Shown: positions 11,505 to 22,955 of the stretch, one piece after another
Position numbering within the stretch: position 1 is the first letter of the stretch
Layout: each line of letters starts with the position of its first letter
Assembly (NCBI GenBank): GCA_950295325.1
Contig: OX485806.1
Location: 53,003,169 to 53,067,168, forward strand
DNA: 64,000 nt
Reading direction: 5' to 3'
Source of the DNA: Polytrichum commune
Lineage: Eukaryota > Streptophyta > Polytrichopsida > Polytrichales > Polytrichaceae
Program-made: the position numbers and the translations under genes
Notes under the pieces: model-generated
The model's database searches: none
What the model was told of the DNA's origin: nothing
The model's input: only the letters and a program-made list of their open reading frames with translations

Positions 11505-12110
11505 AGTATGGATGAGGGCCCTGAGCGTTGAGAACGCCTCCCATTCACTAAGACCAAGAGTCACAAACGCAAGGCCATGAGCATTGGATAGCTTTAGGCA
11601 TCCGGATTCTAGAATGCTAAAAAACAATCGCACACCTCTCCATGAGGAGTGTTCAAAACACCATGGGTACAAGGGGGACCCCGGAGTGACACCCGGGATT
11701 TGTGGCGTCGTTGGTGAAAGGGCCCAAATGATTATAGTATGGATGAGGGCCTTGGGCGTTGAAAACACCTCCCATTCATGGAGACTAGGAATCCTGAGGA
11801 CACCGCCCTGGTACATCAATGGCATGGGAGTGGCTCATGGGACTGCCAAGTATTGAAGAGGCATAACTTCCTTAATATCTATCCAAATGAGATGTCCATG
11901 GGAATTTATGTAAAATGTAAATGATGATGGAATGGTCACATGTAAGCTTTAAACATCATGCAAGGAAGTTATGGTGTTCTGAAGCTGCTAAGGGAAAATT
12001 TCTATTTGGCCCAACTCTTGGTAGAAAGACAAAAGGTTTTTTGACACTGGAGTAGGGGCCTTGCCAAAGGTCCTAGAGGCTTATATGGGTGATATGGTGT
12101 GGTGTTAAGT
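11505..12110 (+). repeat. Diverged, rearranged TGTCGC-family LTR
   Basis: From about 11625 the sequence follows the 5' two thirds of the solo LTR at 45284-46279: CACCTCTCCATGAGGAGTG, the GACACCCGGGA block, and the AGGCTTATATGGGTGA block near 12090. A second partial copy of an internal segment (11505-11620) lies immediately upstream, so the LTR was tandemly broken or recombined. The 3' end is missing. Confidence 0.75.
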
Positions 12111-12194
12111 GATAACATTACAACAAGTAACAAATTAAATTCGGGAAGAGTTGCTTAAGGAGAAGTAATCAGATGGTACAAAAGGAAGGCAATT

Positions 12195-12425
12195 AGCCAC
12201 AAGAGAGCTGAATCTGCAGAGGAAAACACTTAGCCCACAAGAGAGTCTGTACGCGGCAGTAGGCACTTAGCCACAAGAGAGCCTGTACGCGGCAACAGAC
12301 ACTTAGCGAGATGAGAGCAACTAGCCAGGGGAGAGCATGTATGCGACAACATGCACTAGCAAGTGGAAAACAACTAGCCCAAGGGAGAGCATGTATGCGG
12401 CAGTGGGCACTGAGCAAAAGGAAGT
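12195..12425 (+). repeat. Degenerate tandem repeat, about 43-bp unit
   Basis: Five or so diverged units share the words CAAGAGAGCCTGTACGCGGCA and CACTTAGC. No coding role is apparent. Confidence 0.65.
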
Positions 12426-12652
12426 ACCGAGTCTGAATACCGAGGAAGGCAAGGAATGAACCTCGGTCCCGACACCTGTACCTGGACCCCTCGGCCACGG
12501 GTTTAAGGCCATTCACGGAATTACGAGGCAAACGCGCGGTATTAGGGTCCCCAAGCCACGGCCTTAGGGACAACCGGAGTTAATAAAATGATAAGTAGGG
12601 TATTAAGCCGAGAGCAATTAGGAAAATATTATGGGTAATTAGGGAGCATAGG

Positions 12653-12830
12653 ATTTTGAGTTAATGACTATTGAAAAGATATGATTATGGAATATATATA
12701 AGGATCAAGGATATTTTGAGTTAATGACTATTGAAAAGATATGATTATGGAATATATATAAGGATCAAGGATATTTTGAGTTAATGATTATTAAGAAGAG
12801 GCATGATTATGGAATATATAGGAATGTTGG
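12653..12830 (+). repeat. 60-bp tandem duplication
   Basis: Bases 12661-12720 and 12721-12780 are identical, and a third, diverged partial unit follows. The unit is AT-rich (GGAATATATATAAGG). Confidence 0.95.
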
Positions 12831-14111
12831 GATATTAAATTTAGAACCATTTTGAAGATGCATTATGAGCATATAGGACAAAGATAGATTCTACTAGTAT
12901 GTTTTATATACAAACCATTGAAAAAGAATCAATCAAATATGAAGACTTGATTGGATTCTCAAAAAGAATTACAATGTAGCCACGACAAAGATATAGTAAA
13001 ATCTTAGTACTACAAACATTAGAGTGGTGAAACGGTTATAACCGTTTAGGTTGGATATCATCTACATATGTCGGAAATAGTTAGTTATCTAGGAAAGTGG
13101 AGTTTACAACCATTCTTAATATAGATTTTGAAATAGATAGAAAAAACTATATAAGGGAAGCAATTTTAGGAGATCACACCTCATTTTCTACACAACGAAG
13201 TTATCACAAATTTGAGTGTCAACAACACTTGAATTACTTTTGTATCTCTCATCTCGGAGCTCTTTTGCAATACATTATCTTTTCCACAAAATGTGTGTAT
13301 GACCTTTCTCTCTCTCTTTCTCAAATTGAACTACGAGTTGTCAATTGGTACTTGTGACTTAAGTGATTGACAAACGAGAGAAGACTAGGTGTTTTGAGAA
13401 ATAACTCAAAGTATTAGTGTGAGGGTGAGAACAAAGCGCTCAAGAATAGTTGAAGTATCAATGGAACTTTGAGAGGAGTTGTTATGAGTAGTAACGTCAA
13501 TTTAACTTGAACGTCGGAATTATAATTAACTCTCAAAAGTGGAACTTATCATTGAACTCCTCAAAAGGGAATTATAAACATACATGTGATTGTATGTTTG
13601 AAGAATTATATACATGTTATGGACGATTAAAGTGAAACTTCTTAACGATTACAAACTCCTTCAAAAGAGGAGGAACTTATTATCATAAACTATATAATTG
13701 ACTTACAAGTATTATGCATATTATATTATATAACATATGTTTGAGTATCCAACTAATTTATGATTAACAAGAATGATGAAGACATAAATTTACATCAAAG
13801 TTTGAATCTATATGAATGAAGTAATATTGATATGAAATAATCTATTTACTACAATTGTTATCGGAACTTCTTTCTTTAAGTTTCTTTGTGGGTTGTTGGA
13901 TGTCATTACAATTTGAAGGATTATCTATTCAAGAGAAGATCTCTCTCTCTCATCCCTGCAATTCCGAGGGAGGACGGGAGCTGCAGGAGCTAGCGGAGGA
14001 TCTCCGGGTTATGGGTGCGAGGGTTTTCTCGCCAAACCCTGGAACCTCCGAGCGGAAGATACCCTCCGGGAATTCAAGTTCCAGAGAGGAAATCAGTGGC
14101 TGGGAACTAAA
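12831..14111. other. AT-rich sequence upstream of a retrotransposon ORF
   Basis: Mostly AT-rich without a recognised gene. Composition changes sharply to GC-rich at about 13950, which probably marks entry into the element carrying 14112-15665. No 5' LTR is visible. Confidence 0.5.
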
Positions 14112-15665
14112 ATGAGGGATCCGGATAGTTGGACTCCGGAAGTCTAGAATAGGGTTTACGGGTTTCCGAGAGGAATTGCAGAGGGATGGGCCAGCCGCCG
14201 CGATGGCCTATTCGCCGGAAAGTTTAGAGGAGACGCGGACCCGGAGGACGGCTTCCACCCCGGGAACTGCCGAAACCTTAGAGAGCGGAGGGTATTAGAG
14301 TTCCTCATGCCCATCCTTAACCCGGACAAGCCTAAGCGAATCAGCCTTACCATGGCTAACACCCTGTTCGGTGCTATGTCTGGAGTCCGGCCCATGAATT
14401 GGGGGTTGATAATTCACGAGGTAGTAGGGCGGGCCCTCCCCAATGTAGGCCGGAAACCCTCCTTCCTCTCCCCCTTCATTCTGCACCTCTATCAGCATTT
14501 TGACTGCATCACGGCCGAAGAGGAGGACATACTGACTATAGCGGCGGACGAAGTCACCTAGAAGCTCCATCCGGAAGTCGGAGACATCGAGACGGAAACC
14601 TCAAGCGACTGGACGACTATTCTCCGGGAGTTGGCGAAGAAGGCGGACAGGAAGGAGCTCGAGCAAGCCAAGACGGAAAACACTCACTTCACCGCACATG
14701 TATCGGCCATGACTCAGGAGCTAAGTCAGAAGAGCGAGGAAATCCGGAAATACCACTTGGAACAGGCAGTGGTCTTCAGCCGGATCCGGGAGCTGGTGGG
14801 GCATCCGGCAGAGATCGTCAGTAAGGCGCATCTCTACGACCAATTGATGGAGTCCGGAGAACCGGCTTCCGCTAGGCAAGCCCTCCCCATCCTCGTGAAA
14901 TACTCACGGACGATGAAGGATCTCTTGGCGGAAATCCAGAAGGTGGTTCCGCCAAGCGGAACACCCCGGCGGGTCCTCTATCCAGATCCGCCTGGGTCAC
15001 CAACCGGAACCCTCTACGAGGTAGTTGGTGAAGTCGCCCTGGTCCAAAATCCGCCAACGGCTGCAGGACCCAGCCAGCAGGGAGGTGGCTCTCGACCTGC
15101 CAGTTCCGGAAAAGCTCCGGAAAGGATCCGCTCTCTCCAAGTGAGGCGGAAGAGCACCGGGTCTGTTAGATCCAGACGAGGCCAGTCCCCTGTTCTCCGG
15201 ACCTCGGATTGGTCCCGGACTCCGGACAGAGCTCAGACCCCTATAAGGCACCGAATTCCGAATCGAGAGGCGACTCCGAGTAGGGGTAAGGCCCCTATGA
15301 CCCAAGCCTCGCCGTCGTCTCCTCCGGACTGCCAAATGGTGAACACATTCCCTCCGCCACCCTCAAGGGCGGCCTCCACCAGGGATCCGCGGACTCCCTT
15401 GATCTCGAGCGGACATAATCCGGAACAGCGCACCGGAAGCGATCCTTCCCCGATCCGGAGCGTCCGGAAGGGAAGTACAGTTTCCGGAACACCGCGGACA
15501 GAAATACCAGGGGACTCGGAGGACGAGATTGCCCCTTCTCCAAACATGAGGAGGATGCTTACGCGACTACAGAAGGCATCGCCGGGAGGGGGCTCATCCG
15601 CCGTCAACGGCCTCGGCAGCCATTCGAAGGAGGGAGCAGCTCAGAAGAAGCACTGCTCTTCTTAG
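14112..15665 (+). pseudogene. Retrotransposon ORF of the CCGGA-rich element
   Basis: One frame runs from ATG 14112 to TAG 15663, broken only by stops at 14145 and 14559. The N-terminal part (14290-14560) resembles the plant transposon-protein domain found in some LTR elements, with the pattern FLMPILNPDKPKRI and GVRPMNWGLIIHEVVGRAL. A coiled-coil segment rich in K, E and Q follows (14631-14800). The C-terminal half is a low-complexity Ser/Pro/Arg-rich tail. An LTR starts 63 bp after the stop. A gag-like or accessory role is inferred. No protease or reverse transcriptase is present, so this is a non-autonomous or truncated element. TCCGGA hexamers are frequent throughout the coding sequence. 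Confidence 0.6.
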
Positions 15666-15728
15666 CTTAGGATGGTAGTTAGATTAATTAGGCAGAATAG
15701 AAATAGGAAGATAGGACTTAGGAATTTT

Positions 15729-16690
15729 TGAAGTTGAGGAATAAAATTCTCCTTTGGGTTTTGTCAGCGGAAAATCCGGATCTTGATCCGGGAAATCCGA
15801 GAGGATGGAAGCAGTTAAGGTTTTTTTAGGGGCGGCCGCCTGGGCCGCCGCCTTCATATTAGGGATTTTGGACCTCTACTTAAGGTTGAATAAGGAGCTG
15901 GAGAGGGGTTCCTTCTCCATTGTTGTATTTTGATTGCTCCTACTCCTAATAATCTCCTTAATTTCTCACTCCTTGACTTTCCTTGATTGATTTTGTGTAC
16001 GAATGATTCGGAGATCGTTAGCAGAGGAGAGAGAGCATGAAGGGATAGGAGTTCCGGATAGGACATGGGAGAAGAGACCCGGATCATATCTAGTTATTTC
16101 CTTGCGGATCCTCTCTGTGTGTAGTGGGCGGGAAACCTCACTATTCCCGATGGTTGAGTAACGTCTAGGTGGGATAGCCGTTGGGAGGATTGGGTGAGAT
16201 CCGGAAGGGATCCGGACTTGCGCCGTCCGAGCTTCTGAAGAGGTCCCACCGCCCTTAGACGGACCAATCCGGAAAGTGCTACGAATCGCCCAGTTATCTC
16301 AGATTTAGTAGAGCCCAAGGTAGTGGTAGCCGGATCGATCCGTCATAAGGAGGAGGGAAGGACCGGAACAGTTAGGATTCCGGGTCAGAGGCCATCTCCG
16401 GAGTGTAATGGGAAGGGGACCTCATTGTTCCGGATGTCTAGGATACAATCCTTAAAGATACAATCCGAAAAGGCAAACTCCGGAGGAGGAAGAGTTTCCA
16501 AAAGACCGGAAGGCCGGAAACCGGGGTTTCCGGAAATTTGGCTAAGGAGTGGAAGATAAGCAGGTACGGGGAGTTCTCGACCTCCTACACTTCACAGAAT
16601 CCCTAGACGATACTAAGGTCATCCGGACAAAACCGGATTAGGCACTTAAAAACGCCAATCCGGATATCTTGGTGTTCGTGTGTTCCCACA
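15729..16690 (+). repeat. CCGGA-rich LTR, copy 2 (3' LTR)
   Basis: It begins TGAAGTTG and ends TGTTCCCACA, and matches 4398-5722 along its length, without the tandem duplication seen there. It follows the ORF of 14112-15665 and is therefore taken as that element's 3' LTR. It shares the GGGGCGGCCGCCTGGGCCGCC block near 15830. Confidence 0.75.
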
Positions 16691-18140
16691 TGTTATTTAC
16701 CTAAATATGTTGATAATAACAAATATAGATTCAGGACTATAGGGTTAGATTGTAAACTACAGGAAGGTGTGCAAGAAGGTGGCCACTTAGTATGAACAAA
16801 TTTCAGAGGTAAGGAGCATAAACTAGAGTTGTAGTTTTTGTTGTTCCTCAAAACTTTTCCCCTGGCCACCCACCTTCTCAGGCGTCAAAAGGGCGCCGGA
16901 AGCGACTCACTGTGAGCCTAAAGTCATGCTCACAATTCAAGTTAAGATTTTGAAAGCAATAAAAACATAAAAAATAATAATTACAGAGTTAGTTGATTGC
17001 CTTGTTTAGAAGGGATTTCGGGTTAGACTTAAGTTGAATTAAGGTTTTTAAGTTAGTGTTACGGAAGGCAATTAGAAGTGTGATTAAGTTGTGGTGGTGG
17101 GATTGAGTTATTTAGTGTGGGGATAGTTTGGGATGGGTTAGTGTTTGTTTAAGGCCTCGAGCTTCGTTGTTTAAGGAAGGAGGAAAATCCCTCCAACTGC
17201 GGATCAGGTGTTGGTGCGGGATGAGGTGAGAGCCTCCAGGGGGTGCTAGCAGGCAGCGGGGGAGAACGGGGAAGTTTTACATAGTCTACCGAGGAGGAAT
17301 GCGGCTGGTGCAAGGTGGCCAAGAGCCGATACAGTCCACACCCGCTTGCGGGAATGACGCAATGAGGCGGCAGGGGTGAACTGTATGTGGCTGGACTAAG
17401 CAGCTAGGAGGCTGGATGCATGCCAGCCTCCAAAAAAGGATGGACTCATTGACTGAAAGGCGCAAACAACACTGGCATTATACTGGTTGAATTAGTGGAG
17501 GGAGGCACAACCACCGCATGCTGCCGCATTGTGGGGGGAGCTTTCAAGGAGTGCGACAGCACACAAAAATTCCCACCCGAGAGCTGCATCTCACATTTTC
17601 AAACCACCTTTTGTTTTGAATTTGTGAGTGACTGTGAATGTGGAATTCTGCAGGCGAGCGAAAGGTGGTTGCAAAGGGACTGTAGTCGTTAGAGTGGGTT
17701 TTTGATTTAGGGTTAATGCATCCACCGCATTGCAACCTACCAAGAATGTGGCATTGAGGACGAAGGCGAGGACGGGCAGTTAGAGGTAAGGTGGAGTAGG
17801 CGGTGCTGTCTACCGAATGGGTAGAGGGTCAGGTGAAAGAGGTGCCCAGTAAGACCAACGACCTCGATACAGAGGGGTCACCAAAGGAGGTGGCACCACC
17901 AGGCTTACTAGGACTGTAATCACCGACGGTTGGAGGCTGTTGACTAGTTGGGCTGTGGAAGGGGCTGCCTCCAAGGTGTTAGTAAAGGGGGTTAATTAGT
18001 GTAGTAGCACATGGGATTAGGTAGGAAATTAGAAGGGGAAGGGGATGCTAGTGTGGTGATGGTGTAACATGTATCATGGGTGCATAAGTACTTTTCAATA
18101 CTAAGGCCCTGTGAAGTTGAATAAAAAGAGTGTGGTTGAT
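16691..18140. other. Unassigned sequence
   Basis: No conserved coding frame or repeat was recognised. Open frames at 17495-17735 are short and unsupported. Confidence 0.5.
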
Positions 18141-18274
18141 ATTTGGGGATATGTGAGAGTAAGGATAAGGGATTTCTGAGGCTGAGGATTCGGCAGAGAC
18201 ATGTGAGCCCTAACCCTTCACCAGGACCACTGACGCAAAATAGTGGGGGTTTATGGCTGACACTCACCATAGAA

Positions 18275-18282
18275 TATAAAAC
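18275..18282 (+). promoter_or_regulatory. Possible TATA box
   Basis: The octamer TATAAAAC lies in a C-rich stretch a few hundred bases upstream of the tandem repeats that precede the LINE. It could be a promoter element of the LINE leader or chance. There is no start-site evidence. Confidence 0.3.
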
Positions 18283-18629
18283 CCCTCAACCACCCCCACA
18301 ACCATCTCATATTTTCCTCCTAAGGCCCCTGTCAAACACCGCCATTGAAGAGAAGTGCCGCTGCATAATCTCTCCTCCGAAGCCCTGTCAACACCGCCAT
18401 AGAAGAACAGTGTTGCCGAAACCTGCCGAAACCTGTGTAGATCTTGCTCCCCCACCGCTGCAGAGAATCGTTGCCGCCACCGAAGAGAAGCCGCCACCTG
18501 CACCGCAATCAGATATGCCATCCATCTCCCTCTCACAGAGCTTCCCCTCTTACAGATACGACCGAGAGACACTGCTGCGAGACTACTGCCGACTTCGAGA
18601 CCTGCCTGAAACTGCTGGCGACATTGATA

Positions 18630-18924
18630 GACACCTCTTAGTTTAGACGTTGCTAGAACCACTGAGAGTAGCTACTATAGAGACTAGATACTGCAGGAAG
18701 GATCGTCCCCGCCAAAACAAATCGAAATATTGAAAAACATCTCTTAGATTAGACGCTGCTGGAACCATTGAGATTAGCTGCTATAGAGACTAGATACGGC
18801 AGGAAGGATCGTCCCTGCCAAAACAAATCGAAACATTGAAAGACACCTCTTTGATTAAACACTGTTGGAACCACTGAGATTAGCTGCTATAGAGACTAGA
18901 TACTGCCGGAAGGATCGTCCCTGC
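18630..18924 (+). repeat. Tandem repeats in the LINE leader, about 118-bp unit
   Basis: Three diverged units each contain CTATAGAGACTAGATAC and GGAAGGATCGTCC. The array is cut by the hAT-like element and resumes with CCAAAACAAATC at 19791. It lies ahead of ORF1 and may be a repeated promoter region of the LINE. Confidence 0.8.
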
Positions 18925-19782
18925 TAGGGTTGTCTATTGTGTCGTGACGGAGGCTAATCCCGACATAATGTCGTGGTGTCACAACATGTATCTGTCACGA
19001 CATTATGCCGGATGCCGTCTTTATCCTGACAAACTTGAATTTTACCGTATTTTTTTGTGTAATTACATTACCCCAATTAGGACACGTAGGATTTACGATG
19101 TCCACGTATGGTGCCATGTCAGCAAAGTAGAGGTAAAGTGGGAAAAAAATTACTACCGCCCGTCCCCCCCCCGTTCCCCCCGCTCCTACGTTCCCCTCCC
19201 CCATCCGGCACCCCATCCGGCCTCCATTCGGCCCCCCCCCCCAATCCGGCATCCGGCCCCCCCCATCCGAACCCCCTCCCCCCCCTATCCGACCCGGCCC
19301 CCCCCCATCCGAACCCGGTCCCCCCTAATTCGAACCCCCTCCCCCCCCAATCCGAACCCCAATCCAGCCCCCATCCGTACCCCATCCGGCCTCCATCCGG
19401 TACCCCATCCGGCCCCCATCCGGCCCTCCATCCTGCGTTCTCCTCATCCGCATCAGTTCCCGCCCCCGTTCCCGTCCCTGTCCGCTCTGTTCCCCTCCCC
19501 CCCACACCCTCATTTGTCATATTTTACTACTTTGATTTTAACAGAATGATAAACACAAAGGCAAAATGATTTACCTGGCAAGGGAAATATGCACATCCAC
19601 GTCAGATTTTTCTGCCACATTGGATGCCACCTTGGCAAGAAGGTAAGTATTTTACCCACCCTACTAGCTTCTCCCTAGTATGACCCTACGTGGACCCTAT
19701 TATGTCGTGACGGAGGGGTCCGCCCCGACACGACACGTCATGACGTCATGACGGTGGCAGGACGTCGCAATAGAGAACCCTG
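18925..19782 (+). mobile_element. Non-autonomous hAT-like element
   Basis: The ends are TAGGGTTGTCTATTG on the left and, in inverse, CAGGGTTCTCTATTG on the right. The octamer GTCCCTGC flanks it on both sides (18917-18924 and 19783-19790), which is the 8-bp target duplication of hAT elements. The neighbouring tandem unit shows the uninterrupted site. The interior has no transposase; 19150-19500 is a C-rich, CCATCCG-rich low-complexity tract whose long open frames are artefacts of composition. Confidence 0.88.
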
Positions 19783-19894
19783 GTCCCTGCCAAAACAAAT
19801 CAAACTAGTAGCTGTCGGATCCCCTGCTAATACAAACCAGCAGCCAGGAATCCCCAAGATTCACTGCTCCGACGCCCAGAGGAAGGCCGAGGAG

Positions 19895-20205
19895 ATTTAC
19901 TGCGTAAGAAGAAGAAGACCAAGGCAAGCTGCTCCTGAGGAGCAGAAGACTGAGAGAAGTGCGGTCGGCCGTGAAGGGCAGTTGCGGCCCAGGCCGAGGA
20001 GTTCTACTAACTGAGAAACAGAAGCCCGAAGCAAGTTGCTACCGGAGGAGTAGAAGACCAAGAAGAGTGCAGTCGGTCGTGCAGGGGAGTTGTTGCCCAG
20101 GCGGAGGAGATTTACTGATTGAAAAACAGAAGCCTGAAGCAAGTTGCTACCGGGGGAGTAGAAGACCAAGGAGAGTGCAGCCGGCCGTGTAGGAGAGCTG
20201 CTGCA
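19895..20205 (+). repeat. Tandem repeats in the LINE leader, about 105-bp unit
   Basis: Two full units and one partial share AGAAGACCAAG, GTCGTGCAGGG and GAAGCAAGTTGCTACCGG. Like the array at 18630-18924 they precede ORF1. Confidence 0.8.
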
Positions 20206-20747
20206 GCTACCATTGTCTCCAAACTACGAACAAGGGTTGCTCCCACTCAGGTAAGAATTACACTCCCAACCATACACACAAGTAGACACTTACATACACA
20301 TACATAATTAATCAAGCTAACAATCAATTGCATAAATAGACACACACTTAGTCACTAGATTTCACACACATTAATCGCACATAGGCACACAAACTAGTCA
20401 CATAGCATTTTTGTAATTTCTTGTAAGTAGTAGTAGTTAAGATAGGTAGAACTGAAGGTTTCTTATGCAACCTCTCTTATCCTTGTTCTTTTGCTCACAA
20501 CCTTTTCATATTGGATAAACTCCCCATGTGCAAACTCACACACATCACATGATTGTCTATCTTATGTTAGATTCATACACAAAAACAAATACATTGAATC
20601 AAGAACAATAAAGAATAACTTCTTCCTAACCACATTTTCCCTTCAAGGCCCACTTGTTAATAAGTGGAATGGGGAGATGTACAAGGCAAAAAAAAGAATA
20701 TCCATAGTCACACAAAATAATACACAAGTACTCTCTCTTTGCAGAAT

Positions 20748-22118
20748 GGCTTATTCACAAAGCTTGGACAAAACTTTTGATGGCGTTAAAGATATGAAAA
20801 TTTCTCACAACAAAAAAAGAAACTCTAGCAATGCATGTGTATCCATACTAGAAAAAAACAAAAATAAGAGCAACCCATCAAAGAAAAACCCTCGTCATTG
20901 GTTTGGTATCAAAGTTATGAACGCTCTGAATGCAAGCAAAGGACTTCAGGAGGTCGCTCATAAAAGTGTGAGTGAGCTTGTAAAAAATGAAATGAGTGAC
21001 AAAAAAGTTTTAGAATGTCAGGATTGTGTACCATCATAATATCATATCCATACGTACCACAAGAAATATGGCCAAGTTCGAATAATCTTGATCCACAAAA
21101 TTTTCACCACACCCAAGTCTCATCCGACATAGATGTATCTGAAGGATTTGCCATGGATTATCATATTGCTTTGTTTTTTCAAATAGATGATATGCTCATC
21201 CCCAAAGAAGAAACATTAGACAAAATCACCAAAAGATTGGATGATATGAAAATTTTGCTAGGGGATGACATAAGTAACCCCATAGCAATAATGTGTACAC
21301 ATGGGGGAAAACAATGGTCGGGACATGCAAAGATTCATCTTAAAAATGTGCAAGAAGATGGAGTCAAATTACTCCAAGGCCTCCGCCCATTTATCATCCA
21401 TCTATCGGATAACAAAATGCACCAAGGAAAAGTTTGCAAGTCATATGATACCATTGCCTCCAGTGAAATGCTGTCAATCAAAATCACAAGTGATAGTATA
21501 AAGGACAAAAGTTCGTATGCGGTATATGAGGAAGTTTTAATAGAAGGATTCAAAAAAATGTTCAACTTTGAAATTACACATGTAAGAAAAATTGAAAACT
21601 ACAATTATGCGTGGATAGTTGCAACTAGTCCCGAGCAAGCTACCAACATCCGTAAAAACAAAATTACCTTTAGTCATGGGTGTATAGATGTTTCAATGGG
21701 AAAGCCTACCGGTGATGATTTGGCAAAGAAGAACACCCTTATACTTATTGCAAAGAACCTAAATAGGCTAAAACCCAAAGAGATACTTGAGGCAGAAATT
21801 AAAGCATGTATAGAAAAAAATAATATACTCAATATCTACTTGAAAAATGACACCCAAGGCAAACTCGCGGGGGTGTGTACTATCCAATGTTTGAGTGCTG
21901 CGGTGTACAAAAGATTTGTAAAGAAAAACCATAAAATATGCAACAAATATATAGAGTTCTCTTCTCACCATAAGAGTTTGGAACTTACAAACTCCAAACC
22001 CTCAAACGAGGAACTTACAAGGTTGGGATTCAACGATGTTACCACAGCTTTAGCGAACACGGTAGAAGCAACGGAGAACGCCTCCACCAAAGCACTCGGA
22101 AAAAAAAAATATAAATAA
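20748..22118 (+). pseudogene. LINE ORF1 protein (frameshifted)
   Basis: A first frame starts at ATG 20748 and runs to 21039. A shift near 21030-21050 moves the reading to the frame that ends at 22118. The product is Lys/Asn-rich and basic at the N-terminus. The later part resembles the RNA-binding-type ORF1 of plant LINEs in position and composition, but I recognise no specific motif. Beyond 22118 another frame (to about 22290) continues with a helical, Ala/Lys-rich stretch, probably the original C-terminus. Its role would be binding element RNA. Confidence 0.6.
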
Positions 22119-22560
22119 AATAGTAGAATAGGCCGTAGCAAAAGGCACCGCCATAGTTCGAACCGAAATGCAAACCATGGAAATCCGCCTCACTACACAA
22201 GCAAAGAACTTTGCCACATACGTGGCAGATAAAGCGGCCAAAACTCTCAAAAACAAATTCACCACACTAAAGCAAAACCATGGCCGCCCTCGAATCCTCG
22301 GAGATGCTTGACAAAGAAGGCTCATCAAGCGACAAAGATGATGACATGGCGATAAATTAAATTCGACAAACACTTCAATACTCCACAAAACTACATCGAC
22401 ACACACCTCAAAAAAACAAAAACAAAATAAAAGGGTATTTCTAAATACCCCAATAGAAACCACCAACACCATCGCCCAAAATAACAAAGAAAAAACAAAT
22501 ATACAAACAAATACATACATACCCGAATAATACATACAAAATAAACATATTAAAACTAAA

Positions 22561-22820
22561 ATGCACAAACAACGAACTAATACCAATAACCAATACCTTT
22601 ACCAAATCCAATACCAATATTTAGACAAAAATAAATACCAATACATATACGAATGCCAATACAAATACCACTATCAACGCCAGTACCATACCAAATATCA
22701 ATTCCGATACCAGCAACAAAAACAATATCACTACCAAACCCAAAACCAATATCAATACAAAGACCAACTCCATTACCAAAGCAAATACCAACAACAAACC
22801 CAACATCAAATCCGATAATA
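22561..22820 (+). repeat. Low-complexity CAATAC-type tract
   Basis: About 250 bp of imperfect short-period repeats (ATACCAATACC, CAATATCAATAC). One frame reads as a Tyr/Gln-rich chain and stays open. It lies between ORF1 and the 2A-like motif. Confidence 0.85.
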
Positions 22821-22901
22821 CCTAACAACACCCAAATCCAAATCAATACGTTCACACACCCAAAAAACCCTTAACAAAAACCAACAAAAACAATACACGT
22901 C

Positions 22902-22955
22902 CCTAATCGCCACTTTCTAACGCAATGCGGCGATATTGAAACCAACCCAGGCCCA
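22902..22955 (+). other. 2A-like ribosome-skipping motif
   Basis: The frame directly upstream of and continuous with the second coding region reads CGDIETNPGP, followed at once by the methionine codon at 22956. This matches the D-(V/I)-E-x-N-P-G-P consensus of 2A peptides, at which the ribosome releases the upstream chain between Gly and Pro and continues. In LINEs such motifs have been described at the head of ORF2-type proteins. The upstream frame is now stopped at about 22875, so this copy can no longer use it. Confidence 0.8.

Noticed and set aside
18143-18646. Plus-strand open frame of about 167 codons upstream of the LINE
   Set aside because: Proline-rich translation of C-rich leader sequence, running into tandem repeats; no motif or conservation to support a protein.
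19108-19569. Long overlapping open frames on both strands in the C-rich tract
   Set aside because: They arise from CCATCCG-type low-complexity sequence inside the non-autonomous hAT-like element and show no domain.
22577-22855. Hydrophobic minus-strand open frame
   Set aside because: It is the antisense of the CAATAC-type tract and has no independent support.
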